Source: Tindallia californiensis
GTDB lineage: Bacteria; Bacillota; Clostridia; Peptostreptococcales; Tindalliaceae
Assembly (NCBI RefSeq): GCF_900107405.1
Contig: NZ_FNPV01000006.1
Span: 124,001 to 188,000 of the forward strand
Direction of reading: 5' to 3'
DNA length: 64,000 nt
In this document: positions 17,636-24,987 of the stretch, piece by piece
How the letters are laid out: each line of letters begins with the position of its first letter
Position numbering within the stretch: the stretch's first letter is position 1
Position numbers and translations under genes: made by a program
Notes under the pieces: model-generated
The model's input: only the letters and a program-made list of their open reading frames with translations
The model's database searches: none
Told to the model about the DNA's origin: nothing

Positions 17636-17658
17636 GTAAGGAAACTTGGTTTCCTTAC
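17636..17658. promoter_or_regulatory. 23-bp palindrome just after the promoter, probable autoregulation site
   Basis: GTAAGGAAAC (17636-17645), TTG, GTTTCCTTAC (17649-17658), with perfect 10-bp arms. It begins five bases after the -10 box and ends 14 bases before the ribosome site. Antitoxins of the AbrB/MazE fold usually bind such a site in their own promoter. Confidence 0.65.
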
Positions 17659-17688
17659 TTTAGCTTTTTTAGAAAGGAGTGTATTCGA

Positions 17689-18078
17689 ATGGCAATCGCG
17701 AAATCAAATGAGATGGATAAACATATCGAAAAACGTCGTATTACCATATCAAGCAAACGGCAAATCACCATACCAGCGAAGTATTTTGAAGCTTTAGGTC
17801 TAGACAAAGAACTTGAGTGTATATACTCGAATGGTATGTTGATACTTACACCAACAAGAAGAGAAGACTCTGCTTTTGCTGAAGAAATTTTAGCTGATTT
17901 AATTGAACAAGGATATTCCGATGAAAAATTACTCACTGAATTTAGAAAGATGAACCGAAGGATCAGACCCGCTGTTGAAAAACTCATTGATGAAGCTGAT
18001 GAAATTGCAAAGTTAGCCTCTACGGATTATGCCGATCCTACGGATGATATTTTCGGTGATGAAGAAACGGAGACTTAA
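17689..18078 (+). CDS. AbrB/MazE-type antitoxin-like DNA-binding protein
   Basis: The 129-residue protein has a swapped-hairpin AbrB domain at about residues 18-60: RRITISSKRQITIPAKYFEALGL, then LECIYSNGMLILTP. A long charged helical tail (about residues 62-129) follows and could grip a toxin. AAAGGAG lies 10 bases before the ATG at 17689, which I prefer over the longer frame. It has its own consensus promoter and palindrome. Two bases after its stop a second gene begins and looks like the start of a RelE/ParE-type toxin, but it is cut after 16 codons. It is therefore probably an orphaned antitoxin. Confidence 0.75.
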   Translation: MAIAKSNEMDKHIEKRRITISSKRQITIPAKYFEALGLDKELECIYSNGMLILTPTRREDSAFAEEILADLIEQGYSDEKLLTEFRKMNRRIRPAVEKLIDEADEIAKLASTDYADPTDDIFGDEETET

Positions 18079-18080
18079 TA

Positions 18081-18161
18081 ATGCTTCCAGTAACTTATAC
18101 ACCTATTGCAGAAAAATACTTTAGAATAAGTCAGGTGACAGGCACCAGACACGTCCTATAA
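18081..18161 (+). pseudogene. Truncated toxin gene (RelE/ParE-like start) interrupted by a REP-like element
   Basis: An ATG two bases after the antitoxin stop gives MLPVTYTPIAEKYFR, which resembles the opening strand and helix of RelE/ParE toxins. It then runs directly into the REP-like sequence (ISQVTGTRHVL) and stops at 18159-18161. A full toxin would be about 85-100 residues. The family guess rests on 15 residues plus the gene order. Confidence 0.5.
18128..18154. repeat. REP-like palindrome, copy 2 (diverged)
   Basis: Core TCAGGTGACAGGCACCAGAC; GTC/GAC and GGTG/CACC pair around it. It differs from copies 1 and 3 in the outer arms. It sits exactly where the toxin reading frame breaks and where the ugd fragment on the other strand ends. 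Confidence 0.65.
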
Positions 18162-18365
18162 AGAGTTGGAACATCTTTCTTAATAGCACCTTGTGCTAGA
18201 AGTTCAGCAAAAACTTTTGCTCTTTCAAAAAACTTTTGCTCTTTCAGATTGCTCTCCCACTACAATTCTTGAAGGATAAAGATTATCATATAGTGCCTTA
18301 CCTTCTCTCAAAAATTCTGGAGAAAAGATAATATTCTCTGTTTCGAATTTCTCTTTTACGCCTTG
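18156..18365 (-). pseudogene. Fragment of UDP-glucose 6-dehydrogenase (ugd)
   Basis: Minus-strand codons read [20 protein letters not shown], then [25 protein letters not shown]. This is a well-known central stretch of UDP-glucose/UDP-GlcNAc dehydrogenases. A short direct duplication of GAAAGAGCAAAAG then breaks the frame, after which ERAKVFAELLAQGAIKKDVP continues in another frame up to the REP-like element. Roughly 65 of about 390 codons survive. It is a remnant of an older polysaccharide gene. Confidence 0.8.
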
Positions 18366-18479
18366 AATCGCGATGAATAAAAACAAAACTACATCCTTTA
18401 TAAATGTCAAGAAAAAACTTTCATTTTCGCCCAAAAACCCGGATTTAGGCGCAAAAAAAGAGCCCATCACGCAGTAATG

Positions 18480-18924
18480 AGCTTAAAATCGTCTATATAT
18501 GAGGCTTGATCCGTTTATTGCAGATACTCTTCCACCTTATGCTTATTTACAAATTTCCACTGTTAAGTACTCTGATTATCAATTCTGCCCTTTCTAAAGC
18601 ATAGATTTTTAATAGTTCCTGAAAATATTGGGCCTTTATTTTCCCTTGTAACGGCTTTTATTTTATTTCTGGACCCCTAGGACCATTTGGTGCTTTTGCT
18701 CCTCAAATCGCTTTTAAATTAGATTTACTCTTTTTGGGCTTGACCAAATTGGAAAACCCGCCGATACGGAGTCTAAGTTCGGAATCTCCGGATGGAAGAA
18801 ACCGTATTAATGGGTATGAAACATCTAATGAAGCGCTTCCTCTACATTGTTCAGCTTAGGTGATCAACTTAGGGTTAGCTTAGGTGGTAGACAAAAGCCC
18901 ACCACATTGTGATGAGCTCTCCAT
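18480..18924. other. 445-base stretch without a recognisable gene
   Basis: No frame of useful length and no RNA gene were recognised. A short similar motif occurs at both ends (AGCCCATCACGCAGTAATGA at 18461-18480 and AGCCCACCAC...GTGATGAG at about 18896-18915). These could be related hairpins flanking lost material. It may be the debris of a deleted element. Confidence 0.5.
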
Positions 18925-20346
18925 TTATCTGTTAGAGTAATACTTTTGATTTCTGCTTGTTGGCTTGTCGGGAAGGGTCATTTTGAGAAGACCTCCTTTA
19001 ATTAAAGGATTAAGTATTTTCTGTCTAAAATGTCCTCTATTATTAAGCCCCATAAACTGTTGCATTTCTTCCCTTGTTCGTGGGGTCCTGCAAAACTCTA
19101 ATAACCCTTTAATATCCTCATTATCTTGGTTGGTATCTTGGACGGTATCTTGGTTGGTATCATGGTTGGTAGCTTGGACGGTCAACGGAATAATCGTCTT
19201 AAATACATCCCCCTCGATAAACTCTGGGTCTGCTCCTGAATAAATCCGGTTGTATTTGTATATGTTTCTAACCCCTGAGCCAAGCTCATCAACCCATCCG
19301 ATCTCTTTAAATAACTTTGCAATCGTTGGATTCTTAGGATATGGCGAAAAGTTCTCCGGGTCAATGATGCCGTTCCCATGAGGCTTGTTGCTGTTCTCGA
19401 TGTAGACCCTGTCCTTCTCTATCACCAGCTTGGCGGGAAATGGGTTTGAGAACTCTCTATGAATCAGTAAATTTGAAATCGCTTCTCTGAAAATCTTATC
19501 CCTTAAACTCACACGCTGATCACCCTCGAGATAAAATTTGTCATTGAGATGCTTCGCAATAAACTGCATCAACCTTTCATAGCTTCTTAGAAGATTCACT
19601 CTAACATCATCCCGGTCATCATACCGATCCAAATTCTCCCGGCGTAAAATGGCATCTGTTTTATGATGAGATAGAGCAGCATGAATCAATTCTTCCTTAC
19701 CAAAAATCAAAATGCCTCCAAGCGTAATACCCTGCTTCCCAGTATTAGGATCCATTAAATAGAGGCCTGCACTCTTTAGGATTTCCATATCTTTCATTGA
19801 AGTCCACGGATGGTTATCCTTCTGGTTTCCAGCCAGTTTCCTAACCTTTGTAAATAACTCAGACTCCAGTCCTTCCATTTCAGCATAGGGAAAGATCCTG
19901 TTTTCTGTATGAGTACTTTGTTTTCTCATATACAGTGCAGATACCAGATTTGTGTTGTTGGTGATGTCAAAGTCACCATCTTCGTTCCGGTCAAAGATTT
20001 TCCCTTTGCAGCGATGTACCTGGGAACTCTCCGGTACATGAATATAAAGAATAATTTTCCCGTCTACTTCTACTTCTTCCACAGCCAGATAAAAGGTAGG
20101 ACTTAGGGTCTGCGGGTTATTAATTGATGTCACAAAATCCTTCTTGATTTGTTCTACAGAATCTTCATCAACACCTACAATGTCACCATTGTCTTTGACA
20201 CCAAGAAATAGCTGGCCGCCATAACGGTTTAGAAAACCACAGACAGACTCATATACATCTTTATTTATCTTCTTTTTGCTTTCTTTAAATTCTACAGTAA
20301 TGCTTTCGCCTTGACTGATTATTTTCTTCAGATTCTCTGCTTTCAT
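18925..20346 (-). CDS. AlbA_2 / Schlafen-like putative transcriptional regulator with ATP-binding-like domain
   Basis: The 473-residue protein opens with an AlbA_2 domain (about residues 10-130; ESITVEFKES, then FLNRYGGQLFLGVKDNGDIVG). A C-terminal HATPase_c_4-like region follows (REAISNLLIHREF, GSGVRNIYKY), then a winged helix near the end. Such proteins are annotated as RecG-related regulators; Schlafen-like AlbA_2 domains also occur in phage-defence genes. Between the last two domains is a five-residue repeat (TNHDTNQDTVQDTNQD) encoded by a 15-bp tandem repeat. AAAAGGTG supports the ATG at 20346. Its neighbours are a HARE-HTH protein and a decayed partner. Confidence 0.75.
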   Translation of the reverse strand: MKAENLKKIISQGESITVEFKESKKKINKDVYESVCGFLNRYGGQLFLGVKDNGDIVGVDEDSVEQIKKDFVTSINNPQTLSPTFYLAVEEVEVDGKIILYIHVPESSQVHRCKGKIFDRNEDGDFDITNNTNLVSALYMRKQSTHTENRIFPYAEMEGLESELFTKVRKLAGNQKDNHPWTSMKDMEILKSAGLYLMDPNTGKQGITLGGILIFGKEELIHAALSHHKTDAILRRENLDRYDDRDDVRVNLLRSYERLMQFIAKHLNDKFYLEGDQRVSLRDKIFREAISNLLIHREFSNPFPAKLVIEKDRVYIENSNKPHGNGIIDPENFSPYPKNPTIAKLFKEIGWVDELGSGVRNIYKYNRIYSGADPEFIEGDVFKTIIPLTVQATNHDTNQDTVQDTNQDNEDIKGLLEFCRTPRTREEMQQFMGLNNRGHFRQKILNPLIKGGLLKMTLPDKPTSRNQKYYSNR

Positions 20347-20415
20347 ATTCAACACCTTTTATACGTCTGTATAGCGACGCGTAGATTTAGTTTCCCCATT
20401 CTTAAAAAATAATAA

Positions 20416-20745
20416 TCATGAGTTTGAAAACTTAGATATCAACCCAAAGATATAAGCGGTATTCATTGATTGCTCTCTTACTTCCTGACGCAGATGTGTT
20501 TCTCCATTTTTCCACCGTTCATAGTATGCAGCGACCTTTAGAAAATCATCTTTCGTGATTCTCCTGGCGTTGCTTAACTGAACTGAAGGGCTTTTATCCG
20601 TTGAGTTGTCCACGTACAAATATTCATTTTTTGTATAAACTTTAAACCACAGAGGTGTTCTGCGATTCTGCGGAACAGTCGATACATTGAAAGTCTCATG
20701 GGTTGCTGCATGAAAGATCTGATCCCATCATTTGTCGAAATCCAT
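20416..20745 (-). pseudogene. Conserved-looking 109-codon gene of unknown function with an in-frame TGA at codon 6
   Basis: The ATG (20743-20745) overlaps the TAA of the upstream gene as TAATG, the classic sign of translational coupling. The frame reads MDFDK, TGA (20728-20730), then WDQIFHAATHETFNVSTVPQ and on to KFSNS. Coding character continues smoothly across the stop, so a single substitution (for example TTA to TGA) is the simplest cause. An internal TTG start at 20619 would give only 67 residues. I do not recognise the family. Tight pairing with a Phd/HARE-type gene suggests the two act together, perhaps as a toxin-antitoxin-like or restriction-like pair. Confidence 0.55.
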
Positions 20746-21155
20746 TATTCTACACCCTCCTTCAGCTGAATGACATTTCCAGGTAAAGCTTCAAACATCT
20801 CCGGATAATGGCCACACCTTGCACGGACTTGGTTATACTTCGCTTGGGTTCCGTCCTTCTTTAAATACAGCTTTCTATTATATATTTCATCCGCAAGCTC
20901 TGCGGCATGCATTTTCCTTCCTTCGGTATCTTTTAGAACTAGCTTCATGGCTTCTTGTAATGTCAGCTTAGGAGTCGAAGGCGCTAATATTTTTTCTATA
21001 GGACCTGCCTTTGGGTCGTACTTCAAGAGAATGTACAGTGGCTCGTTATCTTTTAGAATGACCACCTTGCCATTTTTCTCGACAACTTCAAACACATCAT
21101 CTAGATCAGTTTTTAGTTTTTCATAGGATATTAAACTCTCTAAACTCACTTCCAT
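20745..21155 (-). CDS. Phd-like / HARE-HTH domain protein, putative antitoxin or DNA-binding partner
   Basis: The 136-residue protein has two parts. Residues about 1-50 (LISYEKLKTDLDDVFEVVEK, then GKVVILKDNEPLYILLKYD) resemble Phd/YefM antitoxins. Residues about 65-130 (LTLQEAMKLVLKDTEGRKMH, then AAELADEIYNR...GHYPEMFE) resemble a HARE winged helix. GAGGTGAAGATT places the start at ATG 21155 rather than the upstream GTG. The promoter at 21174-21203 is close. The downstream gene overlaps by TAATG and is broken by a nonsense codon, so this gene may now be an orphan. Confidence 0.6.
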   Translation of the reverse strand: MEVSLESLISYEKLKTDLDDVFEVVEKNGKVVILKDNEPLYILLKYDPKAGPIEKILAPSTPKLTLQEAMKLVLKDTEGRKMHAAELADEIYNRKLYLKKDGTQAKYNQVRARCGHYPEMFEALPGNVIQLKEGVE

Positions 21156-21173
21156 AATCTTCACCTCATCATT

Positions 21174-21203
21174 AGTATATCATATACTTTTATACAAATA
21201 CAA
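21174..21203 (-). promoter_or_regulatory. Promoter of the Phd/HARE-HTH gene
   Basis: TTGTAT (21198-21203), 18 bases, TATACT (21174-21179) on the minus strand. The -35 box lies within ATACAAAATTATTGTAT, whose 6-bp arms could be an autoregulatory site. Confidence 0.5.
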
Positions 21204-21254
21204 TAATTTTGTATGAGTTTTGTATCTTCGTTATCGATGTGTCTTGCCTCTTAA

Positions 21255-21312
21255 AAGAATCGAGTAGCTAGAGATTCAGTTAATTAACTGAATCTCTAGC
21301 TACTCGATTCTT
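21255..21312. terminator. Perfect 58-bp palindrome, probable strong bidirectional terminator
   Basis: Both 29-base halves (21255-21283 and 21284-21312) are exact reverse complements, centred on GTTAATTAAC with no loop. On the minus strand it is followed by TTTTAAG, compatible with Rho-independent termination of the polysaccharide operon that ends with galE at 21532. A REP-like repeat lies between. The 21156-21531 gap has no gene. Confidence 0.7.
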
Positions 21313-21434
21313 CTCTAAATACATCCTTCAGGCAGAGTACTTCAGGCAGGGTAGATTTATAGCAGTTACAAATCATAGTGATGGCTAACGGAAGTATTGT
21401 TAGGAAGTATTGTCAGAATATTACAAAACTCAAT

Positions 21435-21461
21435 AACTCAGGTGACTGGCACCGACGAGTT
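21435..21461. repeat. REP-like palindrome, copy 3
   Basis: A 27-bp copy, differing from copy 1 at two positions: AACTC, AGGTGACTGGCACCGAC, GAGTT. It lies 70 bases after the galE stop, a typical extragenic position for REP elements. Confidence 0.75.
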
Positions 21462-21531
21462 CGAGATTTTTACGGTTTTTAGGTTTTTATACTCTTTTTA
21501 GGAACAGTTTCTACAGGTACTTAGATCGTAC

Positions 21532-22527
21532 TTAGATCGGATTTTGACATTCAAATCCCCAGGCATCTCTCACCATATCTTCTATGCTACGCTCCGCTTT
21601 CCACCCTAATTCTAATTTAGCTTTATCTACATTTGCATATGCTACAGCAATATCTCCAGCCCTTTTTTCCGTAAACTCCCAAGGGATAGAGACTCCGTTT
21701 GTTTTTTCAAAAGCCTGTATCAATTCTAAAACAGATGTGCCTCTTCCAGTACCTAAATTATAAACCCGGACTCCTTTTTTTATCTTTTCAATTACCTTAA
21801 CATGGGCTTTGGCAACATCTACCACATGAATATAGTCACGAACTCCTGTACCATCGATAGTGTTATAATCCCCGCCAAAAACCTTAAGCTTCTCCTGTTT
21901 GCCCTTTGCTACTCTATTGATCAGCGGCATCACGTTATTAGGAGTTCCTACAGACCGTTCACCAATTAATCCACTTTCATGGGCTCCTATAGGGTTAAAG
22001 TACCTTAGCGAAGCAATGGCTAAAGTAGGATTCACTTTAGAAACATCCGTCAGGATTCTTTCACTCATTACTTTTGTTTCTCCGTAAGGATTCACCGTTT
22101 TCCCTAGTTCCATATCTTCTACCAAAGGCGAAGGCTGATCTCCATAAACCGTGGCTGAAGAACTAAACACAAACTTATCTATCCGATGCTTGAGACACAC
22201 CTTTACCAATACAATGGTCGATAAAATATTGTTTTGATAGTAATCCAACGGACGGTCCACCGATTCTCCTACTGCCTTTAAGCCTGCAAAATGAAGAACA
22301 CCTTCCAATTTATGTTCACTGAAAAGACGTTGGAGTTTTGATTCCTTCGTCACATCAATCTGATAAAAAACAGGCTTTTTCCCCGTAATGCATTGTATTT
22401 TATCCAGAACTTCCACCTTAGCGTTAACAAGATTATCGGCTATAATTGCTTCATGACCTTCTCGCATCAACTCTACTACTGTGTGACTGCCAACATAGCC
22501 TAGTCCTCCCGTTACCAGTATTTTCAT
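21532..22527 (-). CDS. galE: UDP-glucose 4-epimerase
   Basis: A 331-residue short-chain dehydrogenase-type epimerase. It has the NAD loop GGLGYVGSH at the N-terminus, the catalytic Ser in FSSSATVYG and the YxxxK pair in NPYGETK. It interconverts UDP-glucose and UDP-galactose (or the GlcNAc forms) and so supplies a precursor for the polysaccharide. The start at MKILVTGG is the family norm. A GTG four codons upstream overlaps the preceding stop as GTGA, so coupling is likely either way. It is the last gene of the left part of the locus, before the 58-bp palindrome. Confidence 0.93.
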   Translation of the reverse strand: MKILVTGGLGYVGSHTVVELMREGHEAIIADNLVNAKVEVLDKIQCITGKKPVFYQIDVTKESKLQRLFSEHKLEGVLHFAGLKAVGESVDRPLDYYQNNILSTIVLVKVCLKHRIDKFVFSSSATVYGDQPSPLVEDMELGKTVNPYGETKVMSERILTDVSKVNPTLAIASLRYFNPIGAHESGLIGERSVGTPNNVMPLINRVAKGKQEKLKVFGGDYNTIDGTGVRDYIHVVDVAKAHVKVIEKIKKGVRVYNLGTGRGTSVLELIQAFEKTNGVSIPWEFTEKRAGDIAVAYANVDKAKLELGWKAERSIEDMVRDAWGFECQNPI

Positions 22528-22535
22528 TCTAACTC

Positions 22536-23708
22536 TCACACCCTTCGCCCTGTTGGATCATAGCTATCGATTAGCTGCATCACTGCTTTTTTCACTTCTT
22601 CCATCGACATTTCTTCCATTTTTTTAGAAAGATGACATAATTCCTGATTTAATGTATCCCAATTTTTCCCTAGCGGCTTTTCAATATATATTTTTTTATG
22701 TACCGTTGCTTCCATTTCTTCAGTATCCAACAATAATTCTTCAAATAATTTCTCGCCCGGTCTCAAACCAGTCACTTTAATATCAATATCTTCACCAGGT
22801 TCAAAACCACTCAACCGAATAAGATTCTCTGCAAGATCCATAATCCTAACCGGTTCTCCCATATCTAATACAAAAACTTCACCACCACATGCCATGCCTC
22901 CAGCCTGAATTACCAATTGCACAGCTTCCGGTATTGTCATGAAATAACGGATCATTTCTTGGTGAGTAACCGTCAATGGTCCTCCTTCAGCAATTTGTTT
23001 TTTGAAAAGAGGAATCACGCTTCCACTAGAACCTAAAACGTTTCCAAAGCGAACAGATACAAATTCCGTTTCACTGTCTTCATCCAATGCTTGAACCACC
23101 ATCTCTGCTAGTCGTTTACTAGCACCCATAACACTGGTAGGGTTAACCGCTTTATCTGTAGAAATCATCACACATTTTTTAACACTTGCTTCATGAGCCG
23201 AAATAGCCACATTCTTCGTGCCAAACACATTGTTTTTAATAGCTTCAACCGGACTGTCCTCCATTAAAGGAACATGCTTATGTGCTGCCGCATGAAAAAC
23301 CACCTCTGGTCTTTCCATAAAAAACAACTCCCTCACTCTGTCCATATCTCTCACAGAACCAATCCATACGTTTATCGTCAGATTCGGATACTTATTCCGC
23401 AGCTCTAATTGAAGTTCGTATAAATGATTTTCATATATATCCAGCATGACAAGTTTCGCAGGACGAAACTCAGCGATCTGCCGACATAGTTCCGATCCAA
23501 TAGAACCACCAGCTCCCGTTATCATTACTGTTCTTTCACAGATATAGCTACTTATTAGCTCAATATCTAGATTAACCGGATCTCTTCCCAATAAATCTTC
23601 AATTTCCACTTCTCTTGTTATATCAGCCTTTGAGATCACATCGACAATCCATTCTGGTCGCTTTCTTTCACCGTTCCATTTCCCAACATATAAGAATCGT
23701 ATTTTCAC
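22536..23708 (-). CDS. CapD/FlaA1-type nucleotide-sugar 4,6-dehydratase, N-terminally truncated
   Basis: The 390-residue protein contains the catalytic dehydratase domain of the long CapD/EpsC family: DVEIEDLLGRDP-like REVEIEDLLGRDP, then the NAD loop ITGAGGSIGSE, then STDKAVNPTSVMGASKRLAE, with Met in the usual Tyr position as in this family. Long members have about 600 residues with four N-terminal membrane helices and an extra nucleotide-binding domain. Those are missing here and replaced by about 30 unrelated-looking residues. The GTG start has no ribosome site. It may be a soluble working form or a gene truncated when the upstream glycosyltransferase decayed. Confidence 0.75.
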   Translation of the reverse strand: MKIRFLYVGKWNGERKRPEWIVDVISKADITREVEIEDLLGRDPVNLDIELISSYICERTVMITGAGGSIGSELCRQIAEFRPAKLVMLDIYENHLYELQLELRNKYPNLTINVWIGSVRDMDRVRELFFMERPEVVFHAAAHKHVPLMEDSPVEAIKNNVFGTKNVAISAHEASVKKCVMISTDKAVNPTSVMGASKRLAEMVVQALDEDSETEFVSVRFGNVLGSSGSVIPLFKKQIAEGGPLTVTHQEMIRYFMTIPEAVQLVIQAGGMACGGEVFVLDMGEPVRIMDLAENLIRLSGFEPGEDIDIKVTGLRPGEKLFEELLLDTEEMEATVHKKIYIEKPLGKNWDTLNQELCHLSKKMEEMSMEEVKKAVMQLIDSYDPTGRRV

Positions 23709-23709
23709 A

Positions 23710-24072
23710 TTACGTGGTCTTGAATAGGTAGTATTGTTGGGTAGCTCTTAGGATATGGCATAAAACTACTCCCGTTATCCATTTTTCTTTTAGGATTACC
23801 ACATCAGACTTAATTTTATTGATATTATTTAAGAGCAGTCTAATATGTGGAAAGCTATAGCGATGATACGCTTTTTTATTTCTATGTACTTTGAATATTA
23901 ATTCGGAAACATACCTGTATGGTACTAATTTAGGACTTATAACCGAGTATTCCTACGTCACACCATCATTTTTTTCATGCACAATCACAAAAATCACATC
24001 CATGCTTTTTTACTGCTTTTACGATTCCAATACTGTTGGAATGAAATCTTTTTGCACCATCAATACTCTCAT
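23710..24072 (-). pseudogene. Degenerate N-terminal part of a glycosyltransferase (GT4-like)
   Basis: A good ribosome site (AGGAGAGAAGC) precedes MRVLMVQKDFIPTV. After that the frame shifts several times: stops are met, then VIFVIVHEKNDGV, another shift, then EYSVISPKLVPYRYVSELIF, KAYHRYSFPHIRLLLNNINK and DVVILKEKWITG, ending at TAA 23710-23712. The pattern is a Rossmann-type glycosyltransferase N-domain. At least three disabling changes are present and the C-terminal half is gone, so this is real decay and not one sequencing error. It leads directly into the truncated dehydratase. Confidence 0.6.
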
Positions 24073-24082
24073 TGCTTCTCTC

Positions 24083-24925
24083 CTAACTTCCTGAATCAAT
24101 ATATGTTGCGATCCATTTACAAATTTTTGTTGCATTTCGATTCGCCATTTCATCCGTTTCATTGTCAAGCAATAAAGTTGCGGTTTTCCTTTTACAAGCA
24201 ATCCGCTGAAGCAGTCTTTTTTCTTTTGCTATTTGTTCTAAAGGTTTTCTTTCCTTTGCTTTTATCACTATTTCCAGCAAATCTTCATCCGACATATGAA
24301 TGTTTTCTACTTTTTTATGATAACTACTTAAAATTTCTTTTATTTCGTCATTGGCATACCCATTTGTTTTATATAGACCTGTCATTTCAGAATACTTAGT
24401 AACTAAAGCATCCGTTCCCCGATCATACTTAATTTTTTCCTCTTTTTTTCTCAAAGCTTTTCTTCTAAACTTTGTTTCCTCCGAAACGTCAAGTAAAACT
24501 ATTAAATCAGGAAGTATCATTCTCTCCAACAACTCATTGAAATCTCTTTCTGTCATACTTTTTTCAAGCTTTTTAAGTTGATAAAAGCTTGCTTGATCCT
24601 GCAATTGTATCTGCATATTGTGATAACGATAGAAATTAATAGCATATGCCGAAAATGCCCTTTCAACGACGTTGGCTTTGTAAGCTTTTTTTAAGCAAAG
24701 TATGGCAATAGCAAAGAGTCCTTTAGATACTTTTATATCTTTAATCATGTTTAGCATAATTCTTCCAATTCTCTTTCCTCTACCCAAAATAGAATTGGTA
24801 TTTTCTCTGTAATTTATTATAACGGAAGCATCTTTCTTTTCCAATTCCTCTTTGACCATCTGTACCATCGTTGTTTTTCCAGACCCTGCGCCACCAGCTA
24901 TTTCTACCCTAATTACTTTTTGCAT
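24083..24925 (-). CDS. P-loop kinase/NTPase of thymidylate-kinase-like type
   Basis: A 280-residue protein with an N-terminal Walker A AGGAGSGKTTM, a possible Walker B/DxD region (LPDLIVLLDVSEE) and an arginine-rich lid (FRRKALRKKEEKIKYDRG). These are features of deoxynucleoside or thymidylate kinase-like enzymes. The C-terminal 90 residues are a charged region without a known motif, ending TDEMANRNATKICKWI. Its place between an ABC transporter gene and polysaccharide genes suggests phosphorylation of a sugar, lipid or nucleotide-sugar precursor, but that is an inference. The start has only a weak GAAAGG site. Confidence 0.6.
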   Translation of the reverse strand: MQKVIRVEIAGGAGSGKTTMVQMVKEELEKKDASVIINYRENTNSILGRGKRIGRIMLNMIKDIKVSKGLFAIAILCLKKAYKANVVERAFSAYAINFYRYHNMQIQLQDQASFYQLKKLEKSMTERDFNELLERMILPDLIVLLDVSEETKFRRKALRKKEEKIKYDRGTDALVTKYSEMTGLYKTNGYANDEIKEILSSYHKKVENIHMSDEDLLEIVIKAKERKPLEQIAKEKRLLQRIACKRKTATLLLDNETDEMANRNATKICKWIATYIDSGS

Positions 24926-24987
24926 GCTATCTAACCTTTCTTCGCTTATATACTTTATATGTTTTTTTCACTCCAATTCCTATAGCT

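Noticed and set aside
17573-17797. Separate 74-codon gene before the AbrB-type gene
   Set aside because: It runs across the promoter and operator in another frame and overlaps the better-supported AbrB frame.
15861-20730. TGA codons at 15861 and 20728 as selenocysteine or recoding sites
   Set aside because: One lies in a truncated Rpn remnant and the other at codon 6 of a small gene; no SECIS-like hairpin or catalytic context was seen, so nonsense mutation is simpler.
23977-24399. 140-codon plus-strand frame
   Set aside because: Covers the decayed GT4-like remnant and the end of the kinase on the other strand; aromatic, low-complexity translation with no motif.
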